Origin: Paraburkholderia sp. NMBU_R16
GTDB lineage: Bacteria; Pseudomonadota; Gammaproteobacteria; Burkholderiales; Burkholderiaceae
Length of the DNA stretch: 64,000 nt
Assembly (NCBI RefSeq): GCF_013282575.1
Contig: NZ_JAAAYE010000034.1
Span: forward strand, 1 to 64,000
Direction of reading: 5' to 3'
The notes under the pieces are model-generated. The model did not search any database, was not told the origin of the DNA, and was given only the letters and a program-made list of their open reading frames with translations. The translations under genes were made by a program, and so were the position numbers. Shown here piece after piece: positions 7,418 to 15,600 of the stretch; within the stretch, counting starts at the first letter, position 1, and each line of letters begins with the position of its first letter.

Positions 7418-8395
7418 CTAGGCGCGTGGCGCATCGTCCGCAAGGTATGCCCGGATCACATCGACGAAGTCACGGTCGCCGATAAACCCAAGCGATTCCG
7501 CACGTCTCGTGTCCCACCGTCCCGGCCAACTGCCGACGATGCGCTCGATACGTTCGTCACGTCGATAAACGACGCGCCCGGCAGCGGCGTCGCCTGCCAC
7601 CTCGCGCAGCGCATCGACCATCTGCGCGGCGCTGACGGACAAGCCCGGCAAATTGACGATCGGCCTTTCACCAAGCAGCGACGCATCGAGCGCATAACCG
7701 TGCACCAAGGCTTCGATCGCGGCCCGCGGCGAAAGCAGCCACAGGCGCGTTGCCGGGTCGACCGGCAACACGGCGGTCTCGCCGGCCAACGGCTCGCGCA
7801 CGATACCGCTCGCAAACGAGGACGCTGCGGCATTGGGCCGCCCCGGCCGCACGCTGATGGTCGGCAACCGCAGGACGCGGCCGTCGACGAAGCCGCGGCG
7901 GGTGTAATCGGCGAGCAGCAGCTCGGCGACCGCCTTTTGCATTCCGTACGAAGAGCGCGGATCGAGCGCGGTGTCGTCGCGCACGATCTCGGGCAGGGCT
8001 CCGCCGTAGACCGCGACCGAGCTCGTGAACACGACGCGCGGACGATGTCCCCGTGCGCGGCAGACCTCGAGCAATTGGCGCGACGCGGCGAGGTTGATCC
8101 GCATGCCGAGATCGAAGTCCGCTTCCGCCTGACCGCTCACGATCGCCGCCAGATGAAAAATCGCGCAAGTGTCCGGATCGATCGCGTCTTCGAGCACGTG
8201 CCGCTCGGCAATATCGCCGACTACGCTGCGCACGCGCGTATCGCCCGCGCTCGGAGCGGGCACGACATCGAGCAACGTCAATTCGTCGATGGGTTGGGTG
8301 CGGCCCTGCGAATCGGGCAGTGCGCCCTCATCGAGCAGCCTGCGCGCGAGCCGCTGACCGAGAAAGCCCGCACCTCCGGTGATCAGTACCTTCAT
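7418..8395 (-). CDS. denD: D-erythronate dehydrogenase, NAD-dependent epimerase family
   Basis: 325 residues of the extended short-chain dehydrogenase fold. The NAD-binding motif GGAGFLG is at 7-13, and the catalytic residues are Ser125 or Ser126 and Tyr150-x3-Lys154. The family includes NAD-dependent epimerases. The specific call to DenD, which oxidises D-erythronate to 2-oxo-tetronate, comes from its place as the last gene of a full tetronate cluster with OtnI, OtnC, OtnK and LtnD, matching the DUF1537 acid-sugar pathway described in Cupriavidus and Pectobacterium-type bacteria. The gene starts 72 bases after otnI on the same strand. Confidence 0.82.
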   Translation of the reverse strand: MKVLITGGAGFLGQRLARRLLDEGALPDSQGRTQPIDELTLLDVVPAPSAGDTRVRSVVGDIAERHVLEDAIDPDTCAIFHLAAIVSGQAEADFDLGMRINLAASRQLLEVCRARGHRPRVVFTSSVAVYGGALPEIVRDDTALDPRSSYGMQKAVAELLLADYTRRGFVDGRVLRLPTISVRPGRPNAAASSFASGIVREPLAGETAVLPVDPATRLWLLSPRAAIEALVHGYALDASLLGERPIVNLPGLSVSAAQMVDALREVAGDAAAGRVVYRRDERIERIVGSWPGRWDTRRAESLGFIGDRDFVDVIRAYLADDAPRA

Positions 8396-8467
8396 CTGGA
8401 ATATCCCTCGTCGTCCACTTTCAGTTCGTTTGGCATCCTGACGATTCGTGCCGCTGGGCGATGGCGC

Positions 8468-9247
8468 CTAGCGCTTGTATGGAGCGAACCAGCCGAGCCC
8501 CTCGGACGTGCCCGCGCGCGGCCGATATTCGCAGCCGATCCAGCCGTCGTAACCCAATGCGTCGATGAGCGAAAACAGATACGGATAGTTGAGCTCGCCG
8601 ATATCCGGCTCGTGCCGCTCGGGAACGCCCGCGATCTGGATATGTCCGATGCCCGCGATGTCGCGCTCGAGCTTGGTTGCGAGGTCGCCCTCGACGATCT
8701 GGCAGTGATAGCAATCGAACTGCACCTTCAGATTCGGCGCTCCGATCTCGCGGCAGATCGCCTGGGCGTCGTCTTGCCGGATAAGGAAATAGCCGGGCAT
8801 ATCGCGTGTATTGATCGGCTCGATCAAGATCGTGATGCCGGCGCTGCGCGCCCTGTCAGCGGCGAGCGCGAGATTGCTCAAATAGGTGTCGCGATGACGC
8901 GCACGATCGTCCCCGGGGCCGGCTAGCCCGGCCATCACATGGATCTTGTCGTTGCCTAGCACGGCAGCGTACTCGAGCGCACGATCGACGCCCCGGGCGA
9001 AGGCTTCCTCCCGCCCGGGCAACGATGCCAAACCGCGCTCGCCCGCTGCCCAGTCGCCGGGCGGCGCATTGAAAAGCGCCTGCACGAGACCGTTGGCGTC
9101 GAGCCGGGCTTTCAACTCCTGCGCGGAAAAATCGTAGGGAAACAGGTACTCGACGGCCGCGAACCCGTCCCTCGCCGCGGCGGCGAAGCGATCGGGGAAC
9201 GCATACTCGTTGTACATCATCGTCAGATTCGCGGCGAAGCGCGGCAT
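8468..9247 (-). CDS. otnI: 2-oxo-tetronate isomerase, hydroxypyruvate isomerase family
   Basis: 259 residues of the xylose-isomerase-like TIM barrel, close to hydroxypyruvate isomerase Hyi. Conserved stretches include EPIN at about 142-145 and QFDCYH at about 169-174, which provide metal and substrate ligands. In this context it should interconvert 2-oxo- and 3-oxo-tetronate, joining the DenD branch to the OtnK/OtnC branch. A clear ribosome site (AAAGGAG) precedes the ATG at 9247. It follows the transporter gene by 83 bases. Confidence 0.85.
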   Translation of the reverse strand: MPRFAANLTMMYNEYAFPDRFAAAARDGFAAVEYLFPYDFSAQELKARLDANGLVQALFNAPPGDWAAGERGLASLPGREEAFARGVDRALEYAAVLGNDKIHVMAGLAGPGDDRARHRDTYLSNLALAADRARSAGITILIEPINTRDMPGYFLIRQDDAQAICREIGAPNLKVQFDCYHCQIVEGDLATKLERDIAGIGHIQIAGVPERHEPDIGELNYPYLFSLIDALGYDGWIGCEYRPRAGTSEGLGWFAPYKR

Positions 9248-9330
9248 GATAGGACTCCTTTCAGTGTCGAGGGGCGCATCGCGTGCAACGTCGCGGCGCT
9301 CGCCCGAGCGCGCGCCGCACGCTGCCCGAC

Positions 9331-10698
9331 TCAGCGATTCACGAGCCTCGCGGGCGTCAGCCAGACGGCTAGCGCGCCGAGCACGAGTGTCGCTGCCAGC
9401 ACATACATGCCCGAGCTCGTGCTGTGCGTGAGATCTTTGAGATAGCCGATCATATAGGGGCTCGCGAATCCGGCCAGATTGCCGACGGAATTGATGATCG
9501 CGATACCGGCCGCGGCGGCGGTGCCCGAGAGGAACGCGGTGGGCAGCGACCAGAAAAGCGGCGCGCAGGTCAGCACGCCGCCCGCGGCAAGTGCGAGGAA
9601 CGTGACGGCCACGACGGTGTTCTGCACATACGAGGCTGCGATGACGAAACCGATAGCGGCCGCCAATGCGGGGACGATCAGATGCCAGCGGCGCTCGCGG
9701 CGCTTGTCCGCACTATGCCCGAATACATTCATCACGACGATCGCGAACAGGAAGGGAACCGCGCTGATGAGCCCGATATTGAATGCGCCCGATACGCCGG
9801 TCGCCTTCACGAGCGTCGGCATCCAGAACGTCAGACCGTATTGCCCGGTGACGAAGCAGAAGTAGATCAACGACATCCACCACAGACGCGCGTCGCGAAA
9901 AACGGCACCGAGCCGATGCGCGCCCGCGTCGCGATGCTGCTGCGGCTGCGCGGCAATTTCGGCTTCGAGCAACGATTTCTCGCGCGCCGAGAGCCATTTT
10001 GCATGAGCGATGCCGTTGTCGAGGTACAGGATCGTCGCGACACCGATCGCGAGTGCCGGCAACGCTTCGATGATGAACATCCACTGCCAGCCGCCGAAGC
10101 CGTGGGTTCCGTGAAACGTCTGCATGATCCAACCGGACAGCGGATTTCCGAAGATGCCCGACAGCGGGATCGCGGACATGAACACCGCGATGATCCTGGC
10201 GCGCCGGTGCGACGGAAACCAGTAGGTCAGGTAAAGGATCACGCCCGGATAAAAGCCGGCCTCGGCCAATCCCAGCGCAAAGCGCAATACATAGAACTGC
10301 ATCGGCGTCTTCACGAATATGAAGAGACCCGACAGGATCCCCCATGTAATCATGATTCGAGCGATCCAGATTCGTGCGCCGAGCTTATGCATCAGCAAGT
10401 TGCTCGGCAGTTCGAAAAGAAAGTAACCGAAGAAAAAGATCCCGGCGCCGAGGCCGAACACGGTCTCGCTGAAACCAAGATCCTGAGACATCTGCAGCTT
10501 GGCGAAACCGACATTGACGCGATCGAGATAGGCGACCACGTAGCAAAGCATGAGAAACGGAACGATGCGCCAGAACACGCGGCGGTATGCGCCCTCGAGT
10601 TCAGCGCTGGCAGGCGGCAGCGGAGCGGCGAGCGCGCCGGGCGGGACGGCCGGGCTGGCGCCGGATAGCGCCGCATGCGGGGCTTGGGTGATTCCCAT
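9331..10698 (-). CDS. MFS transporter, anion:cation symporter type, probable tetronate importer
   Basis: 455 residues with about twelve membrane helices after a cytoplasmic Ala/Pro-rich N-terminus (about 1-40). The signature [10 protein letters not shown] and the downstream [15 protein letters not shown] are typical of the ACS family, which imports hexuronates, tartrate and other sugar acids with protons. Its location between otnC and otnI indicates that it brings in erythronate and/or threonate. The N-terminal 35 residues are low complexity, so a later start is possible, but no better ATG was found. Confidence 0.85.
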   Translation of the reverse strand: MGITQAPHAALSGASPAVPPGALAAPLPPASAELEGAYRRVFWRIVPFLMLCYVVAYLDRVNVGFAKLQMSQDLGFSETVFGLGAGIFFFGYFLFELPSNLLMHKLGARIWIARIMITWGILSGLFIFVKTPMQFYVLRFALGLAEAGFYPGVILYLTYWFPSHRRARIIAVFMSAIPLSGIFGNPLSGWIMQTFHGTHGFGGWQWMFIIEALPALAIGVATILYLDNGIAHAKWLSAREKSLLEAEIAAQPQQHRDAGAHRLGAVFRDARLWWMSLIYFCFVTGQYGLTFWMPTLVKATGVSGAFNIGLISAVPFLFAIVVMNVFGHSADKRRERRWHLIVPALAAAIGFVIAASYVQNTVVAVTFLALAAGGVLTCAPLFWSLPTAFLSGTAAAAGIAIINSVGNLAGFASPYMIGYLKDLTHSTSSGMYVLAATLVLGALAVWLTPARLVNR

Positions 10699-10795
10699 CG
10701 AATGTCTCCTATATTTGCCTTCGCGGGTCGCGCGGATGCGGGCCGCCGGCTTCGTTGGATCTGTGGTGCTGCACTGCTACGCCGGGTCTGCCGCG

Positions 10796-11470
10796 CTACC
10801 AGCGGGCGCCGAACGTCTGCCGCAATTCGTCGAGCGCCGTTTCGTCGAGCGGTTCCGGGCGCGGCGTCGTCATGAGCCACAGCCGCGCTGTCTCTTCGAA
10901 TTCCTCGAGCGCATACGAAGCGTGCGAAACGGAACGCTCCCAGACCACGGGCCCCAACCGTTCGAGCAGGACGGCTCGCACGGTTGCCGCCAGCGCGGCG
11001 ACTTCTCGTGCAACTTCGCTGTCGCCAGGTCGGCGGTAACGGATCAGCGGCGCATGGCCCACTTTCATCACGTAGTACGGCGTGATCGGCGGCAGTACGT
11101 CGTCCTCGCGCCATACACCGCCCGCCTCGGGCCGGGCGAGCGTGAGTGCCACGAGCTGCGTCGAATGCGTATGGACGATGCCGCGCGACGCGGGACTCGC
11201 CTCATAGATCGCACGATGCAGCGCAAGCGTTTTCGACGGCTTGTCCCCCGAAACGGGGTGCCCGTCCAGATCGACCTTGGCAATGCGCGCCGGATCGAGC
11301 CGACCGAGGCATGCGTCGGTCGGCGTGATGAGCCAGCCGTCGTCCAGTCGCGCACTGATGTTCCCCGCCGTGCCGACCGTATAGCCTCGCGCGTAGAGGC
11401 TCGCACCGGTCGCGCAAATCTCTTCGCGCGCCGCGGATTCAGCCTGCCGCAAATTGAGCAAGACCGTCAT
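10796..11470 (-). CDS. otnC: 3-oxo-tetronate 4-phosphate decarboxylase, class II aldolase family
   Basis: 224 residues. The class II aldolase/adducin fold is shown by GTAGNISAR (about 33-41), TPTDACLG and the zinc motif HTHST (about 99-103), with a further histidine toward the C-terminus. Within the pathway it decarboxylates 3-oxo-tetronate 4-phosphate to dihydroxyacetone phosphate and CO2. Its ATG overlaps the otnK stop by four bases, so kinase and decarboxylase are translationally coupled. Confidence 0.87.
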   Translation of the reverse strand: MTVLLNLRQAESAAREEICATGASLYARGYTVGTAGNISARLDDGWLITPTDACLGRLDPARIAKVDLDGHPVSGDKPSKTLALHRAIYEASPASRGIVHTHSTQLVALTLARPEAGGVWREDDVLPPITPYYVMKVGHAPLIRYRRPGDSEVAREVAALAATVRAVLLERLGPVVWERSVSHASYALEEFEETARLWLMTTPRPEPLDETALDELRQTFGARW

Positions 11471-12795
11471 GACGCCGCTCCGCCGAGTTGACGCAGCGCC
11501 TTCTCGAAAAAGTCGACGCCGCCGAAGTTGCCCGACTTGAGCGCCAGCGCGAGCGGGGTCGGTCCGATACTCACCGTTGCGGGCACACCCGGATCGATTT
11601 GTGCGCCGATGCGCAGCGCGCGCACGCCGAGCGCTTGCACGACGGCGCCGGATGTCTCGCCGCCTGCGACGACGAACCTGCGTACGCCCAGCGCATGAAG
11701 CGCGCGGGCGATCGATGCAAGCGCGGCTTCGACGAGTGCTCCGGCGCGCTCGACGCCGAGCTCGTGTTGGGCGGCCCGCACCTCGTCAGGTGTGGCCGTG
11801 GCATAGACGAGTACCGGCTCGGGTGCCGATGCATCGAAGTGCTCTCGTGCGAAAGCCACTGCCCGTTCGACGAGCGGCTCGCCGTGGGCCAGCGCGAGCG
11901 GATCGATGCGAAAAGCGGGGCGAGACGCCCGCCACGCCGCCACTTGCGCAAGCGTCGCTCTCGATGCACTGCCGGCCAGCACGGCCGCACCGCCATCGAC
12001 GCGCGGCAATGCCCCCGCATCGCGCGCCGCTGACAGCAACCCCGCGCGACGAAAGTTCTCCGGCAGACCGAGCGCGAGACCCGAGCCGCCCGTCAGGAGC
12101 GCCATATCGGCGCATGCCGCGCCCAGCGTGTGCAGATCGCTGTCGGATATCGCATCGGCAATCGCAATGCGCACGCCTTTGGCCTGTTCGGCCGCCAAAG
12201 CGGCGCGCACCGCATCGCTGCCGCGCGCAACCGCGTCATAGCGCACGAGCCCGACTGCGCCCTGGGTTTGCCGTTCGAGCACGCGCACGAGATTGGGATC
12301 GCGCATCGGCGTGAGCGGATGGTTCTCCATACCCGACTCGTTCAGGAGCGCATCGGCGACGAACAGATGTCCTCGATAAACGGTGCGTCCGTTTTCCGGA
12401 AAAGCGGGACAGGCAATGGTCAAACCGCTGCCGGGCAGATCGGCGAGGGCATCGAGGAGCGCCTCGGCCACCGGGCCGATGTTGCCTGCATCGGTCGAAT
12501 CGAAAGTCGAACAATATTTGAAGAAGAACTGACGGCAACCTTGCGCGCGCAGCCATTCGAGCGCGGCGAGCGACTGAGAGATCGCATCGGCCGCATCGAT
12601 CGTGCGCGACTTGAGTGCAACCACGAGTGCGTCGTCACCACGTGCGGCCGCGGCAACTTCAGGGGTCTCGGGTACACCGATCGTTTGAACCGTGCGCATG
12701 CCGCCGCGCACAAGCATGTTCGCAAGATCGGTCGCACCGGTGAAATCGTCGGCGATGCATCCCAGCAGCGCACGCCCTGGCTGTGCCCCGCTCAT
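11467..12795 (-). CDS. otnK: 3-oxo-tetronate kinase, DUF1537 / four-carbon acid sugar kinase
   Basis: 442 residues. The N-terminal domain opens with the family hallmark CIADDFTGATDLA (about 13-25). The C-terminal nucleotide-binding domain ends with the conserved FVVAGGETSG and the GNFG segment near 424-427. It phosphorylates 3-oxo-tetronate at C4 using ATP. It overlaps ltnD upstream and otnC downstream by four bases each, a tight operon core. Length is normal for the family. Confidence 0.9.
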   Translation of the reverse strand: MSGAQPGRALLGCIADDFTGATDLANMLVRGGMRTVQTIGVPETPEVAAAARGDDALVVALKSRTIDAADAISQSLAALEWLRAQGCRQFFFKYCSTFDSTDAGNIGPVAEALLDALADLPGSGLTIACPAFPENGRTVYRGHLFVADALLNESGMENHPLTPMRDPNLVRVLERQTQGAVGLVRYDAVARGSDAVRAALAAEQAKGVRIAIADAISDSDLHTLGAACADMALLTGGSGLALGLPENFRRAGLLSAARDAGALPRVDGGAAVLAGSASRATLAQVAAWRASRPAFRIDPLALAHGEPLVERAVAFAREHFDASAPEPVLVYATATPDEVRAAQHELGVERAGALVEAALASIARALHALGVRRFVVAGGETSGAVVQALGVRALRIGAQIDPGVPATVSIGPTPLALALKSGNFGGVDFFEKALRQLGGAAS

Positions 12796-13709
12796 TGCGC
12801 GGCCTCTTTGTCGTTATTGCGGCCGCCCGCCGGCAGGTCGATGCCTGGGAACACCTTGATCACGGCCGAATCGTCCTCGCCGCCGTGGCCAGCGCTCGAT
12901 GCCGTCATGAACATCTGATGCGCCGCAGCCGAGAGCGGCAATGGGAATTTGCTCCGCCGCGCGGTGTCGAGCACGAGGCCGAGATCCTTCACGAAGATGT
13001 CGACGGCCGACAACGGTGTGAAATCGCCCGCAAGGATGTGCGGCACCCGGTTTTCGAACATCCAGGAGTTGCCGGCGCTATGCGTGATGACCTCGTAGAG
13101 CGCCTCGGGGTCCACGCCCTCGCGCAGACCCAGTGCCATGGCCTCGGCCGCCGCGGCAATGTGGACGCCCGCCAGCAACTGATTGACGATCTTGATTTTC
13201 GAGCCGATACCGTGCGCCGCGCCCAGCCGATACACTTTTGCGGCGATCGCTTCGAGCACGTCGTTGCAGCCCTCGTACGCGGCGGCCGGCCCCGACGTCA
13301 TCATCGTCATCTCGCCCGATGCGGCCCGCGCGGCGCCGCCTGACACGGGCGCGTCCAGCATTTGCAGCCCCGCCGCCTCGATACGCTTGCCGAGCGCAAC
13401 GGCATACTCGGGTGCCACGGTCGCACTCGCGATGACGACACCGCCGCGCGACATCGCCGGTACGGCGCCGTTCTCACCGAAGAGCACTGCATCGGTCTGC
13501 GCGGCATTGACGACGAGCGTCAAAACCACCTCGCAACGGCGTCCGAGTTCCGCCGGGTCGGCGCAGGCGACGCCGCCCTGTGCGGCGAACGCATCGAGCA
13601 CGTCGCGGCGCACGTCGCACCCATGCACGGTGAACCCGGCGCGCAATAACGATCGGGCCACGCCGAGGCCCATGGCACCCAGCCCAATAACACCGACATT
13701 TCTCGACAT
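12792..13709 (-). CDS. ltnD: L-threonate dehydrogenase, beta-hydroxyacid dehydrogenase family
   Basis: 305 residues from the ATG at 13709; a longer open frame upstream overlaps the regulator gene and is not believable. The Rossmann motif GLGAMG is at about 9-14, the substrate loop DAPVSGG is present, and the catalytic lysine lies in GSKIKIVNQ. It oxidises L-threonate to 2-oxo-tetronate with NAD. It is the first enzyme gene after the GntR regulator (76-base gap), so the operon likely reads regulator-ltnD-otnK-otnC-transporter-otnI-denD. Confidence 0.85.
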   Translation of the reverse strand: MSRNVGVIGLGAMGLGVARSLLRAGFTVHGCDVRRDVLDAFAAQGGVACADPAELGRRCEVVLTLVVNAAQTDAVLFGENGAVPAMSRGGVVIASATVAPEYAVALGKRIEAAGLQMLDAPVSGGAARAASGEMTMMTSGPAAAYEGCNDVLEAIAAKVYRLGAAHGIGSKIKIVNQLLAGVHIAAAAEAMALGLREGVDPEALYEVITHSAGNSWMFENRVPHILAGDFTPLSAVDIFVKDLGLVLDTARRSKFPLPLSAAAHQMFMTASSAGHGGEDDSAVIKVFPGIDLPAGGRNNDKEAAQ

Positions 13710-13785
13710 GCTCGACCTCTGCAGATAATAAGGAGTCCTACTGAATTGAAGCGCACGCCGCCCGCTCGACGACGCGCGATGAAGC

Positions 13786-14505
13786 TCAGCGGCAGATTCC
13801 GGCTTCTGCCAGCCGCCGAGCGGCGTTGTACATGTGCGTGCAGGCGGCATTGCGCGCGGCCATCGGGTCGCCAGCACGAATCGCGGCCACGATCGCGGCA
13901 TGTTCTTCGCGCACCTGGCGCGCAAAGTCGCCGCGCAGCGCCTCGTTGCGACGCGTCACCACAGTGCCCGCTTCCAGGTATTGATTGAGGAACGTCAGCG
14001 TCTTGAGGAAGTACGGATTGCCCGTCGCCACGGCGATGGCACGGTGAAACGCAACGTCTTCGGCGACGCCGTCGTCTCCCTCCGCCACCGCCGCGTCGAT
14101 CTTGGCGAGGGCTGCATCGATAGCCGCCATATCGGCCGCGGTACGGCGCATCGCAGCCTCGGAGGCGACTTCCGCTTCGATCGCGCGCCTCAGTGCGAGG
14201 ATTTGCACGACGGCGCTCGGCTCCACCGCCTCCGCATAATCGATCCGCAACGGCCGGATGCCGGCCCGCTCGACGATGAACACGCCACTGCCCTGGCGTG
14301 GCTCGACCACGCCTTCGTTCTTCAGACGCGACACGGCCTCGCGAATAACGGTTCGGCTCACGCCGAACTCTTGCGCCAGCACGGCTTCCGTCGGAAGTTT
14401 CCCGGTTCGCGCGAACGTGCCCTTTTCGATCTGCTTGAGCAATTGCTGCGCGACCGTGTCGCTCAGGGCACGCACGGGAATCTTCTCGAACATGGGGCGG
14501 GACAT
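13786..14505 (-). CDS. GntR/FadR-family regulator of the tetronate operon
   Basis: 239 residues. An N-terminal winged helix (about 10-75, with FGVSRTVIREAVSRL) is followed by the all-helical FCD effector domain (about 90-230) with acidic and histidine residues that usually bind a metal and an organic acid. It heads the operon it probably represses. A palindrome overlapping its own -10 (14528-14543) fits autoregulation. The inducer is likely a tetronate or an oxo-tetronate. Confidence 0.85.
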   Translation of the reverse strand: MSRPMFEKIPVRALSDTVAQQLLKQIEKGTFARTGKLPTEAVLAQEFGVSRTVIREAVSRLKNEGVVEPRQGSGVFIVERAGIRPLRIDYAEAVEPSAVVQILALRRAIEAEVASEAAMRRTAADMAAIDAALAKIDAAVAEGDDGVAEDVAFHRAIAVATGNPYFLKTLTFLNQYLEAGTVVTRRNEALRGDFARQVREEHAAIVAAIRAGDPMAARNAACTHMYNAARRLAEAGICR

Positions 14506-14527
14506 AACAGGCGTCGCTCATCATCAG

Positions 14528-14543
14528 GTGATGAGGTCATCAT
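14528..14543 (-). promoter_or_regulatory. Operator and -10 of the tetronate operon
   Basis: The arms TGATGA and TCATCA, separated by GG (14528-14541), form a near-perfect palindrome 22 bases before the regulator start. On the minus strand TATGAT (14543-14538) is a good -10, with a weak TTAGGA 17 bases upstream. A repressor bound to the palindrome would cover the -10. Confidence 0.5.
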
Positions 14544-14958
14544 ACAAGTTTGCCCTGCAGCTCCTAATCAGGACAAACCCGGAGGAGCACTCGCGCATCG
14601 ATTGGTCGAATTGGGCGCGATTGAGCGCTCGTTTCGACCAATTGAATTGCCGCGCCGGGGCCTACACTTTTTTCCATGGGGCGAGACGTTGGCTCCATCC
14701 ACACGCTCCCCTCGTGTGGCGATTCAAAGTACCTGAAGGCCAGTTGCACCAACGAAGTTCGTCCGATGTAGTGGTATCGCCGCAGTCGCATCACCGGCAG
14801 TTGGCAGTACGCAGTCGCATCACCGTAGCTCGCAGTTCGGATCATCGCAATCAGCAGCACGGGGTTACATCCTGGAACCGGGGGAACGGCGCGGGCACCT
14901 GAGTTTCCGCCCAAGGCCGCTTGGCAGCACGCAGTATCTGTACGTAGCAGGTGGTTGA

Positions 14959-14996
14959 GGCCGCTGACGCTGGAAACAGCATCAGCGGCCTTTGTT
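14959..14996 (+). terminator. Strong rho-independent terminator
   Basis: A 14-base-pair stem with one mismatch (GGCCGCTGACGCTG against CAGCATCAGCGGCC) closes on a GAAA tetraloop and is followed by TTTGTT. It is directional for the plus strand. No plus-strand gene ends upstream, so it must end a non-coding transcript or act as an attenuator for the glyoxylate genes starting at 15140. Confidence 0.65.
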
Positions 14997-15139
14997 CGTC
15001 TGCCGCCGCACGAGACGGCGGAGCCGCAACGCACCGGCGCGGGCCGGATCGCGGTACATTGTTCTCTGCACGTTCCAGCGGCACGCCTCTCGCACCGCGA
15101 AAACTAGGCTGAACGACGAACCACCAGAGAGCACACGAC

Positions 15140-15544
15140 ATGCAAACCAAACCGGTACTCGGTCTTGCCGAAATCGACGACATCCTCGCCGCGGCCCGCA
15201 GCGAAGCGCAACGTCACGGCTGGGCCGTCAGCATCGCGCTCGTCGACGACGGCGGCCATCCGCTCGGCCTCGTACGGCTCGACGGCGCATCGCCATCGAG
15301 CGCTTACCTCGCCACCGAAAAGGCCCGCACCGCGGCGCTCGGGCGGCGCGAATCGAAGCTCTACGAGGACATGATCAATGGCGGACGCGTCGCTTTTCTC
15401 AGCGCGCCGATCAGCGCGACGCTCGAAGGCGGCGTGCCCATCCTCGTGAATGGGCAATGCGTCGGCGCGCTCGGCGTGTCGGGCGTCAAGTCCGACCAGG
15501 ACGCGCAAGTCGCCAAGGCCGGCGCCGCGCGCGTCGCAGTCTGA
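15140..15544 (+). CDS. glcG: GlcG/HbpS-type heme-degrading or heme-binding domain protein
   Basis: 134 residues. The GlcG/HbpS fold is shown by GWAVSIALVDDGGHPLGLVRLDGA (about 27-50), the GxxxSEYLA-like ASPSSAYLATEKARTAA and the closing GGVPILVNGQCVGALGVSG. The protein is small and soluble with no signal peptide. GlcG proteins are regularly found with glycolate and malate synthase genes, as here, though their biochemical role is not settled. The gene lies 56 bases before malate synthase G, probably in one transcript. Confidence 0.82.
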   Translation: MQTKPVLGLAEIDDILAAARSEAQRHGWAVSIALVDDGGHPLGLVRLDGASPSSAYLATEKARTAALGRRESKLYEDMINGGRVAFLSAPISATLEGGVPILVNGQCVGALGVSGVKSDQDAQVAKAGAARVAV

Positions 15545-15600
15545 GCCGTTTCCTCTTCTCAACGTATCAGCAAGTCAACCCGCATACTGACTGACCGACC

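Larger units (their letters stand above)
14506..15139. other. Intergenic region with several hairpins, possible small RNA
   Basis: No convincing gene is present in 634 bases. Besides the operator at its left end, it holds three inverted repeats that read equally on either strand: GCTCCT/AGGAGC (about 14560-14587), ATTGGTCGAA (14601-14610) paired with TTCGACCAAT (14633-14642), and CCACACG/CGTGTGG (about 14699-14720). A 16-base direct repeat, CGCAGTCGCATCACCG, occurs at 14781-14796 and 14810-14825. A strong plus-strand terminator follows at 14959-14996. Two open frames of about 150-200 codons across it have no recognisable product. Confidence 0.4.

Noticed and set aside
14564-15034. 156-codon minus-strand open frame in the structured region
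   Set aside because: Crosses the repeats and terminator, has no ribosome site, and its translation resembles nothing.
14506-15139. Glycine riboswitch before the glyoxylate genes
   Set aside because: The conserved core sequences of that class are not present; only generic hairpins and a terminator were found.
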